Positions 33,702-43,091 are shown, counted from the stretch's first letter. The stretch: DNA of 56,716 nt from Azospirillum sp. TSH64 (GCF_003116035.1 NZ_LGQW01000015.1:5077897-5134612); one strand, 5' to 3'. Numbers and translations are program-made. The notes: generated by a model from the letters alone, not told the origin.

Positions 33702-35195
33702 ATGAGATCGAAGGATTTCGTGCGCGCGGCGGAAGGAACGCTGGAAGGACCGCTGGGCGGCAGCAGGACCGGTGCGGCCGATGTCCTGGCCGCCAATGTT
33801 CTGGTCAGGGACCGCTTCGCCGCCTGGACGGTGTCGGTGGCATTCCTGTTCGTGCTGTGTGCCGACACGTTGCTCGGTGTCGTCTTCCGCCCCTATCTGG
33901 ACGGCGGGACCGGCGACACCACGGTTTGGGATGTCCTGCTGCTGGTGGCGGGCCGGTCGCCGGAACGGCTTCCGCTCGACAGCTGGGAACCCATGATGAC
34001 GGCCTTCACCTGGCTGCGCGAGCATGGGAAGGAGAATGTCTATGACGCCGTCTTCTTCACCCAGCATGTGAAGTTCCAGTATCCGCTGACTTCGCTGCTG
34101 GTGATGGAGGCGCTGTCGGCGGTCGGGCTGCTGCATCTGCGCATCTATGCGCTGATCAACCTGCTGATGGTGGTCGCCACCGCCGGCGGCATGGCGCTGC
34201 TGATGCGGGAGCTGGCGGAGCGCATGGGCTTCGACCGGGCGATGCGCGGCGGCGTCAGCCGGCTGACGCTTGCCGCCCTGGGGGCGGTGGCGGCGCTGTG
34301 CTTCTATCCGGTGGTCAAGGCCTTCGCCGTCGGCCAGATCCAGGTCTGGCTGAACGCCGCCTTCGTCTTCGCCACCCTGTTCACCCTGCGCGACCGGCGG
34401 GTGCTGGCCGGCGTGCTGCTCGGCGCCTCGACGCTGATCAAGCCGCAGATGTCGCTGTTCCTGGTCTGGGCGCTGTTGCGGCGGGAATGGGGGTTCGCCG
34501 TCGGCTGGGCCGCCGTTGTGCTTCCCGGCTTCGCCGCCGCCTGCGCGCTCTACGGCTTCGGGCCGTCGCTGCATTACCTCGACGTGCTGTCCTTCCTGGG
34601 CCAGCATGGCGAAAGCTACTACTCCAACCAGACCGTCAACGGGCTGCTGCACCGGCTGCTGCACAACGGCCCCAACCTGATGTCGACCACCAACGGCGAC
34701 ACCGAATGGCGGGGCAGCGCCTTCGCCCCCTACCACCCGCTGGTCCACATCGCGACCCTGGTTTCCGGCGTGGCCTTCGTCCTGTTCGGCCTGCTCTGGC
34801 GGATCAGGAATGGCGGGCGGCAGCCGATCGCGTCCTTCCTGGTGGCCGGCACCTGCTTCACCATCGGCACGCCCATCGCCTGGGTCCCGCATTATGGCGT
34901 CCTGCTGCCGGTCTGCGCCTATCTGCTGTTCGTGCTGATCGACCGGGCGGCGATGGAACGGACCAGCGGCGACCGGCGCCGGAACCTGGGCCGGCTGCTG
35001 ATGCTGGGCGCCGGCTTCGCGATCCTGAGCAACGACTTCTTCCATCCCCTGAGCGAGCTGGCCGACACCTCCTACAACATCCTGCAATCCTACCTGTTCT
35101 TCACCGCCCTGATGCTTCTCCACCTGCTGGTGACGACCGCCGATGCGCCGGGCGAACCGTCGCCGGATGCATCGGGGGCGGCCCGGCGGTCCTGA
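33702..35195 (+). CDS. GT87 (DUF2029)-type polytopic membrane glycosyltransferase-like protein
   Basis: From the ATG at 33702 the protein has 497 residues and about ten hydrophobic helices. The layout, a first helix near 35-55 followed by a loop with WDVLLLVAGRSPERLP, the segment VFFTQHVKFQYPLTSLL and a later GASTLIKPQMSLFLVWAL, matches the DUF2029/GT87 polyprenol-phosphate-mannose-dependent enzymes. These add sugars on the outer face of the membrane. The IKPQ motif is typical of the group. An AGGGAG lies about 10 bases upstream. The acceptor is unknown and no other glycan genes adjoin it. Confidence 0.78.
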   Translation: MRSKDFVRAAEGTLEGPLGGSRTGAADVLAANVLVRDRFAAWTVSVAFLFVLCADTLLGVVFRPYLDGGTGDTTVWDVLLLVAGRSPERLPLDSWEPMMTAFTWLREHGKENVYDAVFFTQHVKFQYPLTSLLVMEALSAVGLLHLRIYALINLLMVVATAGGMALLMRELAERMGFDRAMRGGVSRLTLAALGAVAALCFYPVVKAFAVGQIQVWLNAAFVFATLFTLRDRRVLAGVLLGASTLIKPQMSLFLVWALLRREWGFAVGWAAVVLPGFAAACALYGFGPSLHYLDVLSFLGQHGESYYSNQTVNGLLHRLLHNGPNLMSTTNGDTEWRGSAFAPYHPLVHIATLVSGVAFVLFGLLWRIRNGGRQPIASFLVAGTCFTIGTPIAWVPHYGVLLPVCAYLLFVLIDRAAMERTSGDRRRNLGRLLMLGAGFAILSNDFFHPLSELADTSYNILQSYLFFTALMLLHLLVTTADAPGEPSPDASGAARRS

Positions 35196-35287
35196 GGGAT
35201 ATCACCTCCCGACGGGTCGCCGGAACGCCGGGGCTCGCGCGCCTGTTGGTGGGCGAGATGACCCAACCGGCAGGAAGGAGTCCCGTC

Positions 35288-35893
35288 ATGGCACGTTACT
35301 CAGGATCGGATTACCCGCATCGCGACGGCACGGGCTGGCTGTCGCCGCGCGGGCTGGCGATGATGGCCGGCGGCGCGGCGCTGGCCCTGGTGGCGAGCCG
35401 GCTGCTGCCGCCGGTGGTGGCGCAGCTGGCCGGCACCGCCCGCCATGCCGCCGGGCGCGACGGCATCGACGCGCTGATCGACGACCATCGTCACATCCAG
35501 GCCCTGCTGGTCGAGATCGTGCAGACCCCCATCGACGCGCCGGGCCGCCGCACCCAGCTGCTGCTGCGGCTGAAGCGCCGGCTTGCCGCCCATGCCATGG
35601 CGGAGGAGGACGTCGTCTATCCGCTGCTGCACGAGGAGGCCCGCAAGGAGGAGGACGCCAAGCATCTCTACGGCGAGCATGCCGAGATGAAGATGCACCT
35701 CTTCACGCTGGAGCAGACGCCGAAGGACGACCCGCGCTGGCTCGCCGTGGCGCTCGACCTGAAGCGCATCGTCGACGGCCACATCCGGCAGGAGGAGGAG
35801 ATCGACTTCCCCGCCCTGCGCAGCAGCCTGGACGACGGGCAGACCGCCATCATGTCCGGCAATGTCGCGCGCGAAAAGGCACTGATCCTTTGA
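35288..35893 (+). CDS. Hemerythrin HHE-domain protein with N-terminal membrane segment
   Basis: The 201 residues begin with a hydrophobic stretch (LAMMAGGAALALVASRLLPP, about 22-41) and then a hemerythrin domain. The iron ligands appear as His in DDHRHIQALL, His and Glu in LAAHAMAEEDVVYPLLHEE, His in YGEHAEMKMHLF, and His with Glu in DGHIRQEEEIDF. Such di-iron proteins bind oxygen or nitric oxide or take part in iron and redox stress responses. GGAAGGAG seven bases before the ATG at 35288 fixes the start. It precedes a zinc dehydrogenase and could belong to a stress-response unit. Confidence 0.9.
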   Translation: MARYSGSDYPHRDGTGWLSPRGLAMMAGGAALALVASRLLPPVVAQLAGTARHAAGRDGIDALIDDHRHIQALLVEIVQTPIDAPGRRTQLLLRLKRRLAAHAMAEEDVVYPLLHEEARKEEDAKHLYGEHAEMKMHLFTLEQTPKDDPRWLAVALDLKRIVDGHIRQEEEIDFPALRSSLDDGQTAIMSGNVAREKALIL

Positions 35894-35902
35894 CGCTCCC
35901 CT

Positions 35903-35948
35903 GAAGGCCAGGGGCCTTCCGGGGGCGGAACGCTCCGTCGGAAGGCCC
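35903..35948 (+). promoter_or_regulatory. Two mutually exclusive hairpins between hemerythrin and dehydrogenase genes
   Basis: GAAGGCC at 35903-35909 can pair with GGCCTTC at 35913-35919 across AGG. The middle segment GGGCCTTCC at 35912-35920 can instead pair with GGAAGGCCC at 35940-35948. The two folds share the middle arm, as in attenuators. No T run or leader peptide is evident, so this may simply be a weak terminator with an alternate fold. Confidence 0.45.
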
Positions 35949-35993
35949 TGTTGCCCTGGCTACCAACGAGGTGGCCGAAAAGGGAAGACTTCG

Positions 35994-37166
35994 ATGAGAG
36001 CACTGGTCTGGCACGGCGCCAACGACATCCGCTGCGACACGGTTCCCGATCCGGAGATCGAGCATCCGCGCGACGCCATCGTCAAGGTGACGACCTGCGC
36101 CATCTGCGGCTCCGACCTTCACCTGCACGACAATGTCATGCCGGGCATGGAGAAGGGCGACATCGTCGGCCATGAATTCATGGGCGAGGTGATGGAGGTG
36201 GGTGCCGAGGCCAAGAGCGCTTTGAAGGTCGGCGAGCGGGTGGTGGTTCCCTTCACCATCTGGTGCGGCGAGTGCGACCAGTGCCGCCGAGGCAACTATT
36301 CGGTCTGCGAGCGCTCCAACCGCAACAAGGCGCTGGCCGACAAGGTCTTCGGCCACACCACCGCCGGGCTGTTCGGCTACACCCACCTGACCGGCGGCTA
36401 TGCCGGCGGGCAGGCCGAATATGTGCGGGTGCCGATGGCCGACCGCACCCACATCAAGATCCCCGGCGGGCTGACCGACGAACAGGTGCTGTTCCTGGGC
36501 GACATCTTCCCCACCGGCTGGCAGGCCGCCGCCCAGTGCGACATCCAGCCGACCGACACCGTGGCGATCTGGGGCTGCGGCCCGGTCGGGCAGATGACGA
36601 TCCGCAGCGCCATCCTGCTCGGCGCCCGCCAAGTGATCGCCATCGATTGCGTGCCGGAACGGCTGGCGATGGCCAAGGCCGGCGGCGCCATCACCATCGA
36701 TTTCCAAGAGGAAAGCGTCGTCGAGCGGCTGAACGAGCTGACCGGCGGCAAGGGTCCGGAGAAATGCATCGACGCCGTCGGCATGGAGGCGCACGCCACC
36801 GCCACGCTCGATTCGATGTACGACCGGGCCAAGCAGGCGCTGATGCTGGAATCGGACCGCGCCCATGTGCTGCGCGAGATGATCTATGTCTGCCGCCCTG
36901 CCGGCACCCTGTCGATCCCCGGCGTCTATGGCGGGCTGGTCGACAAGATGCCCTTCGGCATGGCGATGAACAAGGGACTGACCTGGCGCATGGGCCAGAC
37001 CCACGTCAACCGCTGGACCGACGACCTGCTGAACCGCATCCAGGAAGGGCAGATCGACCCGTCCTTCGTCATCACCCACACCGTTCCGCTCGACCAGGGC
37101 CCCGAGATGTACAAGACCTTCCGCGACAAGCGGGACGGCTGCATCAAGGTGGTCCTCAAGCCCTGA
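35994..37166 (+). CDS. Zinc-dependent medium-chain alcohol/formaldehyde dehydrogenase-like protein
   Basis: The 390 residues follow the zinc MDR family. Catalytic zinc ligands are Cys38 in ICGSDLH and His60-Glu61 in VGHEFMG. The structural zinc is held by Cys91, 94, 97 and 105. The NAD-binding motif is WGCGPVGQM. Length and the insert between the cofactor domain and C-terminus fit glutathione-independent formaldehyde dehydrogenase-like enzymes. The natural substrate is not clear. It is followed after nine bases by a small membrane protein gene, an arrangement that suggests one operon ending at a strong terminator. Confidence 0.9.
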   Translation: MRALVWHGANDIRCDTVPDPEIEHPRDAIVKVTTCAICGSDLHLHDNVMPGMEKGDIVGHEFMGEVMEVGAEAKSALKVGERVVVPFTIWCGECDQCRRGNYSVCERSNRNKALADKVFGHTTAGLFGYTHLTGGYAGGQAEYVRVPMADRTHIKIPGGLTDEQVLFLGDIFPTGWQAAAQCDIQPTDTVAIWGCGPVGQMTIRSAILLGARQVIAIDCVPERLAMAKAGGAITIDFQEESVVERLNELTGGKGPEKCIDAVGMEAHATATLDSMYDRAKQALMLESDRAHVLREMIYVCRPAGTLSIPGVYGGLVDKMPFGMAMNKGLTWRMGQTHVNRWTDDLLNRIQEGQIDPSFVITHTVPLDQGPEMYKTFRDKRDGCIKVVLKP

Positions 37167-37175
37167 GGTGACATC

Positions 37176-37727
37176 ATGGCTCTTTACGACCGCTCCTCGG
37201 CCGGAGACAACCTCGCCCGCGGGCTGGGCTGGTTCAGCATCGGCCTCGGCGTCGCCGAAGTGATGGCCGGCCGCAGCATCGCCCGCTGGATGGGGATGGA
37301 GGACAAGACCAACCTGATCCGCGCCTATGGCGTGCGGGAAATCACCGCCGGCGTCGGCCTGCTGGCGCTCGGCGATCCCAAGCCCTGGATCTGGAGCCGC
37401 ATCGCCGGCGACGCCGTCGACATGGCGACGCTGGCGGCGGGGATGGAGAACAATCCGCGCGCCGGCAACGCCCGCATCGCCTTCGGCGCGGTGATGGCGG
37501 CGACGGCGCTCGACGTGGTCTGCGTCCAGAAGCTGCACCGGGAGGAGGCCTATTACCGCAGCCTGCCGGTGCCGGACTACAGCGACCGCAGCGGCTTCCC
37601 CCGCCCGGTCTCCGCCATGCGCGGTGCCGCCAGCGACGCCTCCATCGGCGAGGATATGCGGACGCCGAGGATCCTGCGGTTCCAAAGCGCCACGGGGCCG
37701 GCGCAAAGCCAATCCGCCCAGGGCTGA
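37176..37727 (+). CDS. Small membrane protein coupled to the zinc dehydrogenase
   Basis: The 183 residues include hydrophobic stretches near 17-30 (LGWFSIGLGVAEVMAG), 50-65 (GVREITAGVGLLALG) and 100-115 (IAFGAVMAATALDVVC), with a polar C-terminal third. Similar proteins are often labelled cyclase/dehydrase and sit after zinc dehydrogenases, but I see no catalytic motif. GAGGTGA five bases before the ATG gives a strong start. Function unknown; it may help stress tolerance with its neighbours. Confidence 0.75.
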   Translation: MALYDRSSAGDNLARGLGWFSIGLGVAEVMAGRSIARWMGMEDKTNLIRAYGVREITAGVGLLALGDPKPWIWSRIAGDAVDMATLAAGMENNPRAGNARIAFGAVMAATALDVVCVQKLHREEAYYRSLPVPDYSDRSGFPRPVSAMRGAASDASIGEDMRTPRILRFQSATGPAQSQSAQG

Positions 37728-37752
37728 CCGATAGCTTCCGACTCTCAAAACG

Positions 37753-37788
37753 AAGACCGCCCGCCGCAGGACTGCGGCGGGCGGTCTT
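37753..37788. terminator. Strong bidirectional terminator
   Basis: A perfect 17-base stem, 37753-37769 with 37772-37788, has AAGACCG at its outer left and CGGTCTT at its outer right. It lies 26 bases past the small membrane protein gene and 28 bases past the stop of the convergent MHS transporter gene, and so serves both. Confidence 0.92.
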
Positions 37789-37815
37789 TCCGTCGTCAGG
37801 ACAACAGGGTCGCGA

Positions 37816-39126
37816 TCAGGACGACAGCGTCTTGTTGATCTTCAGGGCCACCAGCGTGCAGACCGCACCGGACAGCAGATAGAGGCCGGACGCGATCAGC
37901 CCGAAATGGCTGGACAGGAACAGGGCGACGAAGGGCGCGAAGCCGGCGCCGAACAGCCAGGCCAGATCGGAGGTCATCGCCGACCCGGTATAGCGGTATT
38001 GCTGGCTGAAGCCCGACGCCACCGACCCCGACGACTGGCCGAAGGACAGGCCGAGGATAACGAAGCCCAGCACCATGAACACCAGCTCGCCCATCTTGCC
38101 GCCGTCGAGCAGCATCGGGGCGAAGCCGCTGAACACCGCAATCGCCGCGGCACAGGTGCCGAGCAGCGTGCGCCGCCCGACCCGGTCGGCGATGTAGCCC
38201 GAGGCGACGATGGCCGCGACGCCGAAGGCGGCGGCGATCACCTCGATCACCAGGAAGACGCCGGTCTCCTGGTTGGCGTTCAGGAAGATCCAGGACAGCG
38301 GAAAGACGGTGACCATATGGAACAGGGCGAAGCTCGCCAGCGGGGCGAAGGCGCCGATCACCACCCGCTTGCCTTCCACCTGCAGAGTCTCCACCACCGG
38401 GGCCGGCTGCAACTCACGGTTCACGAACAGACGCTCGAACTCCGGCGTCTGGACCAGCCGCAGGCGGGAGAACAGGGCCACCACATTGATGGCGAAGGCG
38501 ACGAAGAAGGGATAGCGCCAGCCCCAGGCGAAGAAATCCTCCGCCGACAGGCTGTTGACCATGTAGGCGAACAGGCCGCTCGCCACGATAAGGCCGATGG
38601 GCGCGCCCAGCTGCGGGATCATGGCATACCAGCCGCGCTTGTTCTCCGGCGCGTTCATCGCCAGAAGCGAGGCCAGGCCGTCCCAGGTGCCGCCCAGCGC
38701 GACACCCTGCCCGATGCGGGACAGCGCCAGCAGCCATGCGGCGGCGACGCCGATCGACTCGTAGCCCGGCAGGAAGGCCAGCGCCACGGTGGAGATGCCC
38801 AGCAGGAACAGGGCGATGGTCAGCTTGGCGCTGCGCCCGTAATTCTCGTCGATGGCCATGAAGATGAAGGTGCCGATCGGTCGCGCGACGAAGGCCAGCG
38901 CGAAGATGGCAAAGGACCAAAGCGTCCCGGTCAGCGGATCGACATAGGGGAACACCAGCTTCGGGAAGACGATCACGGAAGCGATGGCATAAACGAAAAA
39001 GTCGAAAAACTCGGAGGTTCGGCCGATGATCACGCCGATGGCAATCTCTCCGGGATTGATCCCGTGATGCCGCGCGTTCACCAGCCTCCCGTCCCGTTCT
39101 ACGGCCGCAATCGATGAAGTCATCAT
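37816..39126 (-). CDS. MHS-family (metabolite:proton symporter) MFS transporter
   Basis: The 436 residues form 12 hydrophobic helices. The N-terminal pattern IAIGVIIGRTSEFFDFFVY and the loop RPIGTFIFMAIDENYGRSAKL match the metabolite:proton symporter branch of the major facilitator superfamily, which includes carriers for organic acids, betaines and alpha-ketoglutarate. The GGTWDGLASLLAMNAPENKRG loop is also typical. Two ATG codons lie at 39126 and 39123, with GGAG nine bases before the first. A perfect palindrome lies about 98 bases upstream and may control it. The substrate is unknown. Confidence 0.88.
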   Translation of the reverse strand: MMTSSIAAVERDGRLVNARHHGINPGEIAIGVIIGRTSEFFDFFVYAIASVIVFPKLVFPYVDPLTGTLWSFAIFALAFVARPIGTFIFMAIDENYGRSAKLTIALFLLGISTVALAFLPGYESIGVAAAWLLALSRIGQGVALGGTWDGLASLLAMNAPENKRGWYAMIPQLGAPIGLIVASGLFAYMVNSLSAEDFFAWGWRYPFFVAFAINVVALFSRLRLVQTPEFERLFVNRELQPAPVVETLQVEGKRVVIGAFAPLASFALFHMVTVFPLSWIFLNANQETGVFLVIEVIAAAFGVAAIVASGYIADRVGRRTLLGTCAAAIAVFSGFAPMLLDGGKMGELVFMVLGFVILGLSFGQSSGSVASGFSQQYRYTGSAMTSDLAWLFGAGFAPFVALFLSSHFGLIASGLYLLSGAVCTLVALKINKTLSS

Positions 39127-39223
39127 GTCGGCTCCGGCTGCGTAATTTCGCTTGCGATGATCCGCAGATCATACAATATGTCACCGCAACAGTCGGTGAT
39201 CTGTCAAGCGCGCAGGAGTGAGG

Positions 39224-39244
39224 CATTGGACAAATTGTCCAATG
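39224..39244. promoter_or_regulatory. Perfect 10-1-10 palindrome between MHS transporter and cyoA
   Basis: The half-site CATTGGACAA at 39224-39233 is mirrored exactly by TTGTCCAATG at 39235-39244 around a single central A at 39234. It is in the 180-base space between divergent genes, 98 bases from the transporter start and 63 from the cyoA start. The size and perfection suit a dimeric regulator, for instance of the GntR type; the regulator is not identified. Confidence 0.7.
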
Positions 39245-39306
39245 TCAGGGCTAGGCTATTGCGGCTAGCTCTCTGCCCAAAGCAAACCTTTGATACAGGT
39301 CCTGCC

Positions 39307-40416
39307 TTGAGCCGTTATCGCGCAATCGCCCTGCTGCCAGTGATGGCGGCGTTGAGTGGCTGCAACCTGGTCGTGCTGAACCCGGCCGGCGACGTTGCAA
39401 GCCAGCAGGGTGACCTTGTGGTCATCTCAACCCTGCTGATGCTCCTGATCATCGTCCCGGTCATGGCGCTTACCGTGCTGTTCGCCTGGCGTTACCGTCA
39501 GTCGAATAACACAGCCCGCTACGAACCGGACTGGGACCATTCGACGCAGCTTGAACTGGTGATCTGGGCCGCCCCGCTGCTGATCATCATCTGCCTCGGT
39601 GCCATCACCTGGGTGACCACCCACAAGCTCGATCCCTACCGTCCGCTCGACCGCATCGCGGCGGACAAGCCCGTTCCGGCCGGCGCCAAGCCGCTGGACG
39701 TGCAGGTGGTGGCGCTCGACTGGAAATGGCTGTTCGTCTATCCGGAATACGGCATCGCGTCCGTGAACGAGATGGCGGCCCCTGTCGACCGGCAGATCCG
39801 CTTCAGCCTCACCGCCTCGACGGTGATGAACTCGTTCTACGTTCCGGCGCTGGCCGGCATGATCTACACCATGCCGGGCATGGAGACGAAGCTCCACGCC
39901 GTGATCAACGAGCCGGGGACCTACAAGGGTTTCTCGTCCAACTACAGCGGTGCGGGCTTCTCGCACATGCGCTTCGCCTTCCTCGGCCTGTCGAACCAGG
40001 ATTTCGACGGCTGGGTGTCCAAGGTGAAGACGGCCGGCGGCTCGCTCGACCGCAACGCCTACCTGGCGCTGGAAAAGCCGAGCGAGGCGGTTCCGGTCCA
40101 GCATTTCGGCACCGTCGATCCGAAGCTGTTCAACGCCGTCGTGAACATGTGCGTCCGTCCCGGCACCATGTGCATGAGCGACATGGCCGCCATCGACCGT
40201 GCGGGCGGGCTGAACGCCGGCGGCAAGGCCGCTGCCGACGCCATCCTGCGGGCCAACACGCTGGCCGGCTTCCCGGACACGCAGGCGACCGGCCTGTGCA
40301 CCGTCGCCGAGGCCGTTGAAGCCGCCGCAAATTCGGGCGCCGTGCAGCGCCCCACCGTCACGCCGATCAGCGCGTCCGCCTCCCCGGCCGGGCCGCAGCG
40401 GCTGGCCAATCCCTGA
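39307..40416 (+). CDS. cyoA: Cytochrome bo-type ubiquinol oxidase subunit II
   Basis: The 369-residue protein begins with a lipoprotein signal ending in the lipobox ALSGC (Cys19), then two membrane helices near 42-65 and 85-110, then a periplasmic cupredoxin domain with VVALDWKWLFVYPEYG. There is no copper-A motif, so this is a quinol oxidase rather than a cytochrome c oxidase. It is longer than E. coli CyoA through a C-terminal region with CVRPGTMC. The start is probably TTG at 39307, right before the signal sequence, with AGGT about eight bases upstream; no ATG lies close. It is the first gene of the cyo operon. Confidence 0.92.
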   Translation: MSRYRAIALLPVMAALSGCNLVVLNPAGDVASQQGDLVVISTLLMLLIIVPVMALTVLFAWRYRQSNNTARYEPDWDHSTQLELVIWAAPLLIIICLGAITWVTTHKLDPYRPLDRIAADKPVPAGAKPLDVQVVALDWKWLFVYPEYGIASVNEMAAPVDRQIRFSLTASTVMNSFYVPALAGMIYTMPGMETKLHAVINEPGTYKGFSSNYSGAGFSHMRFAFLGLSNQDFDGWVSKVKTAGGSLDRNAYLALEKPSEAVPVQHFGTVDPKLFNAVVNMCVRPGTMCMSDMAAIDRAGGLNAGGKAAADAILRANTLAGFPDTQATGLCTVAEAVEAAANSGAVQRPTVTPISASASPAGPQRLANP

Positions 40417-40430
40417 TTGGGCAAACCGGC

Positions 40431-42428
40431 ATGCTTGAGACACTGACGACCTTCCTCTTCGGGCGCCTCAGCCTGGAGTCCTTCCCCTATCACGAGCCCA
40501 TCGTCGTCGCGACCTTCTTCGCGGTGCTGCTCGGCGGCATCGCGCTGGTCGCCGCCCTCAGCTATTTCAAGCTGTGGGGCTATCTGTGGAAAGAGTGGTT
40601 CACCACCGTCGACCACAAGCGCATCGGCATCATGTACATGATCCTGGGCCTGATCATGCTGCTGCGCGGCTTCGCCGACGCCATCATGATGCGCGCCCAG
40701 CAGGCCATCGCCTTCAACGGCAGCGAGGGCTACCTCAACTCGCACCACTTCGATCAGGTCTTCACCGCCCACGGTGTGATCATGATCTTCTTCGTCGCGA
40801 TGCCCTTCGTGACGGGGCTGATGAACTATGTCGTGCCGCTGCAGATCGGCGCGCGTGACGTGTCCTTCCCGTTCCTGAACAATTTCAGCTTCTGGATGAC
40901 CGTCGGCGGCGCCGTGCTGATCATGGCCTCGCTGTTCATCGGCGAGTTCGCGCGCACCGGCTGGCTGGCCTATCCGCCTTTGTCGGGGCTGGAGGCCAGC
41001 CCGGACGTCGGCGTCGACTATTACATCTGGGCCTTGCAGGTGGCGGGCGTCGGAACGACGCTGTCGGGCATCAACCTGATCTGCACGATCGTGAAGATGC
41101 GCGCGCCCGGCATGACCATGATGAAGATGCCGGTCTTCACCTGGACCTCGCTCTGCACCAACGTCCTGATCGTCGCCTCCTTCCCGATCCTGACCGCCGT
41201 CCTGGTCCTGCTGTCGCTGGACCGCTATGCCGGCACGCACTTCTTCACGAACGACATGGGCGGCAACCCCATGATGTACGTGAACCTGATCTGGATCTGG
41301 GGCCATCCGGAAGTCTACATCCTGATCCTGCCGTGCTTCGGCATCTTCTCGGAAGTGACCTCCACCTTCACCGGCAAGAAGCTGTTCGGCTACACCTCGA
41401 TGGTCTACGCGACCGTCGTCATCACCATCCTGTCCTACCTGGTGTGGCTGCACCACTTCTTCACCATGGGTTCGGGCGCCAGCGTGAACTCGTTCTTCGG
41501 CATCACGACGATGATCATCTCGATCCCGACGGGTGCGAAGATCTTCAACTGGCTGTTCACCATGTACCGCGGCCGGATCCGGTTCGAGCTGCCGATGATG
41601 TGGACCATCGCCTTCATGCTGACCTTCGTGCTCGGCGGCATGACCGGCGTTCTGCTGGCGGTCCCGCCGGCCGACTTCGTCCTGCACAACAGCCTGTTCC
41701 TGATCGCCCACTTCCACAACGTCATCATCGGCGGCGTGCTGTTCGGCCTGTTCGCCGGCATCTACTACTGGTGGCCGAAGGCCTTCGGTTTCCGCCTCGA
41801 CCCGTTCTGGGGCAAGATGTCCTTCTGGTTCTGGGTCATCGGCTTCTACTTCGCCTTCATGCCGCTCTACGTCCTGGGCCTGATGGGCGTCACCCGCCGC
41901 CTGCGCGTGTTCGAGGATCCGTCGCTGCAGATCTGGTTCCAGATCGCCGCCTTCGGCGCCGTCCTGATCGCGCTCGGCATCGGCTCCTTCCTGATCCAGA
42001 TCGCCGTCAGCATCCTGAAGCGCAAGCAGCTCGTCGACGTCACCGGCGACCCGTGGGAAGGCCGCACCCTGGAATGGGCGACCTCCTCGCCGCCGCCGGA
42101 CTACAACTTCGCCTTCACGCCGGTCATCCATGACAACGATGCCTGGTGGGACATGAAGAAGCGCGGTTATGCCCGTCCGCTGGAGGGCTTCCGCCCGATC
42201 CACATGCCGAGCAACACCGGCACCGGCATCATCCTGGCCGGCCTCAGCACGGCTCTCGGCTTCGGTCTGATCTGGCACATCTGGTGGCTGGCGGCGCTGA
42301 GCTTCATCGGCCTGCTGGCGGTCGCCATCAACCATACCTTCAACTACAACCGCGACTTCCACATCCCCGTGGATGAGGTGGTGGCGACCGAGAGCGAGCG
42401 GACCCGTCTGCTCTCCGGACAGGTGTAA
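40431..42428 (+). CDS. cyoB: Cytochrome bo-type ubiquinol oxidase subunit I
   Basis: The 665 residues match CyoB, the catalytic subunit that reduces oxygen to water at a heme-copper centre and pumps protons. The low-spin heme ligand His lies in FTAHGVIMIFF, the copper-B/Tyr region is WIWGHPEVYILILP, and the paired copper-B histidines are in VWLHHFFTMG. Heme ligands of the last helices are in LIAHFHNVI. About 15 membrane helices are present, as in E. coli. It starts 14 bases after cyoA. Confidence 0.97.
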   Translation: MLETLTTFLFGRLSLESFPYHEPIVVATFFAVLLGGIALVAALSYFKLWGYLWKEWFTTVDHKRIGIMYMILGLIMLLRGFADAIMMRAQQAIAFNGSEGYLNSHHFDQVFTAHGVIMIFFVAMPFVTGLMNYVVPLQIGARDVSFPFLNNFSFWMTVGGAVLIMASLFIGEFARTGWLAYPPLSGLEASPDVGVDYYIWALQVAGVGTTLSGINLICTIVKMRAPGMTMMKMPVFTWTSLCTNVLIVASFPILTAVLVLLSLDRYAGTHFFTNDMGGNPMMYVNLIWIWGHPEVYILILPCFGIFSEVTSTFTGKKLFGYTSMVYATVVITILSYLVWLHHFFTMGSGASVNSFFGITTMIISIPTGAKIFNWLFTMYRGRIRFELPMMWTIAFMLTFVLGGMTGVLLAVPPADFVLHNSLFLIAHFHNVIIGGVLFGLFAGIYYWWPKAFGFRLDPFWGKMSFWFWVIGFYFAFMPLYVLGLMGVTRRLRVFEDPSLQIWFQIAAFGAVLIALGIGSFLIQIAVSILKRKQLVDVTGDPWEGRTLEWATSSPPPDYNFAFTPVIHDNDAWWDMKKRGYARPLEGFRPIHMPSNTGTGIILAGLSTALGFGLIWHIWWLAALSFIGLLAVAINHTFNYNRDFHIPVDEVVATESERTRLLSGQV

Positions 42429-42431
42429 AGC

Positions 42432-43091
42432 ATGACGACGACCGTTGATGCCATGCATGGCGGCCACGCGGGGCACGACACCCCGCGCGGCGCCACCCCG
42501 CCCGTCTTTTATGTGACGGACGACCATGCCCACGAGGGAGCCAGCACCGCGCTCGGCTTCTGGATCTACCTGATGAGCGACTGTCTCATCTTCGCGGTGC
42601 TGTTCGCGACCTACGGCGTGCTGGGCACCAGCTACGCCGCCGGCCCGACGCCGAAGGAGCTGTTCGACCTGAAGCTGGTGGCGCTGAACACCTCCATGCT
42701 TCTGTTCTCGTCCATCACCTACGGCTTCGCCATGCTGGCGATGGAGAAGGGCCGCACCGCCCAGACCCAGGGCTGGCTGGCGGTCACGCTGCTGTTCGGC
42801 CTCGCCTTCCTGGGCATCGAGCTGTACGAGTTCGCGCACATGATCCATGAGGGCGCCGGCCCGTGGCGCAGCGCCTTCCTGTCGTCCTTCTTCACGCTGG
42901 TCGGCACCCACGGCCTGCACGTCACCTTCGGCAGCGTGTGGCTGGTGACGCTGATGGTCCAGGTCGCCCGCCGCGGCCTGATCCCGGCCAACCGCCGGCG
43001 CCTGATGTGCCTCAGCATGTTCTGGCACTTCCTGGACGTCATCTGGATCGGTGTGTTCACCTTCGTCTATCTGATGGGAGCGCTGCGATGA
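42432..43091 (+). CDS. cyoC: Cytochrome bo-type ubiquinol oxidase subunit III
   Basis: The 219-residue protein has five hydrophobic helices like CyoC. Motifs include LGFWIYLMSDCLIFAVLFATY, ELYEFAHMIHEGAGPWRSAF and FFTLVGTHGLHVTFG, and the last helix ends MFWHFLDVIWIGVFTFVYL. It helps assemble and stabilise the oxidase in the inner membrane. It begins three bases after cyoB and overlaps cyoD by four bases. Confidence 0.96.
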   Translation: MTTTVDAMHGGHAGHDTPRGATPPVFYVTDDHAHEGASTALGFWIYLMSDCLIFAVLFATYGVLGTSYAAGPTPKELFDLKLVALNTSMLLFSSITYGFAMLAMEKGRTAQTQGWLAVTLLFGLAFLGIELYEFAHMIHEGAGPWRSAFLSSFFTLVGTHGLHVTFGSVWLVTLMVQVARRGLIPANRRRLMCLSMFWHFLDVIWIGVFTFVYLMGALR

